DNA of 5,556 nucleotides from DSQQ01 sp964443075 (GTDB taxonomy: Bacteria; Chloroflexota; Anaerolineae; 4572-78; J111), in assembly GCA_964443075.1 (NCBI GenBank), contig CAYUCB010000460.1:1-5556 (forward strand), given 5' to 3'. This document shows, one piece after another, positions 5,510 to 5,556 of this stretch. Position 1 is the stretch's first letter, and each line of letters begins with the position of its first letter. The translations under genes and the position numbers were made by a program. The notes under the pieces are model-generated. The model worked only from the letters and a program-made list of their open reading frames with translations, was not told where the DNA came from and ran no database searches.

Positions 5510-5552
5510 CTTCGCGTGAACGGAGCGTAGCGGAGTACCCAAAGGGTATAAT
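5510..5552. other. Two adjacent small hairpins followed by a TATAAT box
   Basis: CTTCGC (5510-5515) pairs with GCGGAG (5530-5535) with one G-U pair, enclosing a direct repeat of CGGAG. Immediately next, TACCC (5536-5540) and GGGTA (5544-5548) form a 5-bp stem around AAA. TATAAT at 5547-5552 overlaps the second arm. No good -35 lies 16-18 bases upstream, so a promoter is not claimed; the unit may be an intergenic repeat or the leader of a gene beyond the right edge. Confidence 0.35.
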
Positions 5553-5556
5553 AATG

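Larger units (their letters stand above)
5300..5556. other. Terminal intergenic region without a recognisable gene
   Basis: No credible coding frame was found after the lipoprotein stop. The region holds the tandem repeat at 5381-5409, a 10-bp palindrome CAACATGTTG (5423-5432), an 8-bp palindrome GTCATGAC (5487-5494) and the paired hairpins at 5510-5548. No intrinsic terminator with a T-run was found after the lipoprotein gene. Confidence 0.5.

Overview
The window looks like chromosome from a free-living bacterium, most plausibly Chloroflexota (Anaerolineae-like). The evidence is indirect: a Thr/Pro-rich extracellular linker, a secreted protein ending in a Val-Gly-Gly plus single-helix tail, strong AGGAG-type ribosome binding sites, and short degenerate repeats in the gaps between genes. 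No marker gene settles the taxon. Four protein genes are complete and one is cut by the left edge. No tRNA, rRNA, CRISPR array, transposase or phage gene was seen.

Layout. (1) Bases 1-686, + strand: the C-terminal part of a secreted protein with a Thr/Pro linker and a beta-sandwich (CBM-like) module. (2) Bases 703-734: a perfect 14-bp hairpin with A and T tracts on its two sides, placed to terminate both convergent neighbours. (3) Bases 777-1715, - strand: a 312-residue secreted, C-terminally membrane-anchored protein of unknown function with its own extended -10 promoter. (4) Bases 1716-2031: a divergent control region holding two face-to-face sigma-70-type promoters, a repeat-like inverted element, and a perfect 14-bp palindrome just downstream of the predicted rightward transcription start. 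(5) Bases 2032-2928, + strand: a HAD-superfamily phosphohydrolase with all four catalytic motifs. (6) Bases 2978-3044: an imperfect hairpin whose arms are each three 7-base units. (7) Bases 3110-4561, + strand: decarboxylating 6-phosphogluconate dehydrogenase (gnd), full length with all recognised active-site residues. (8) Bases 4590-4635: a 10-bp hairpin followed by a T-rich tract that runs into the ribosome binding site of (9) bases 4649-5299, + strand: a 216-residue lipoprotein of unknown function. (10) Bases 5300-5556: no gene seen; it contains a tandem 10-base repeat and two small adjacent hairpins.

Working model. The HAD phosphatase and gnd may be a small sugar-phosphate/pentose-phosphate unit read from the strong promoter at 1927-1955. 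The CG-centred palindrome at about +3 to +16 would let a repressor (LacI/GalR type is one possibility) control it. The lipoprotein follows gnd in the same direction, but a terminator-like hairpin lies between them, so it may receive only read-through. The two left-hand genes are cell-surface proteins unrelated to this metabolism. Nothing here is demonstrably a new system. The most checkable novelties are the promoter/palindrome arrangement, the heptad hairpin between HAD and gnd, the hairpin abutting the lipoprotein ribosome binding site, and the two uncharacterised surface proteins.
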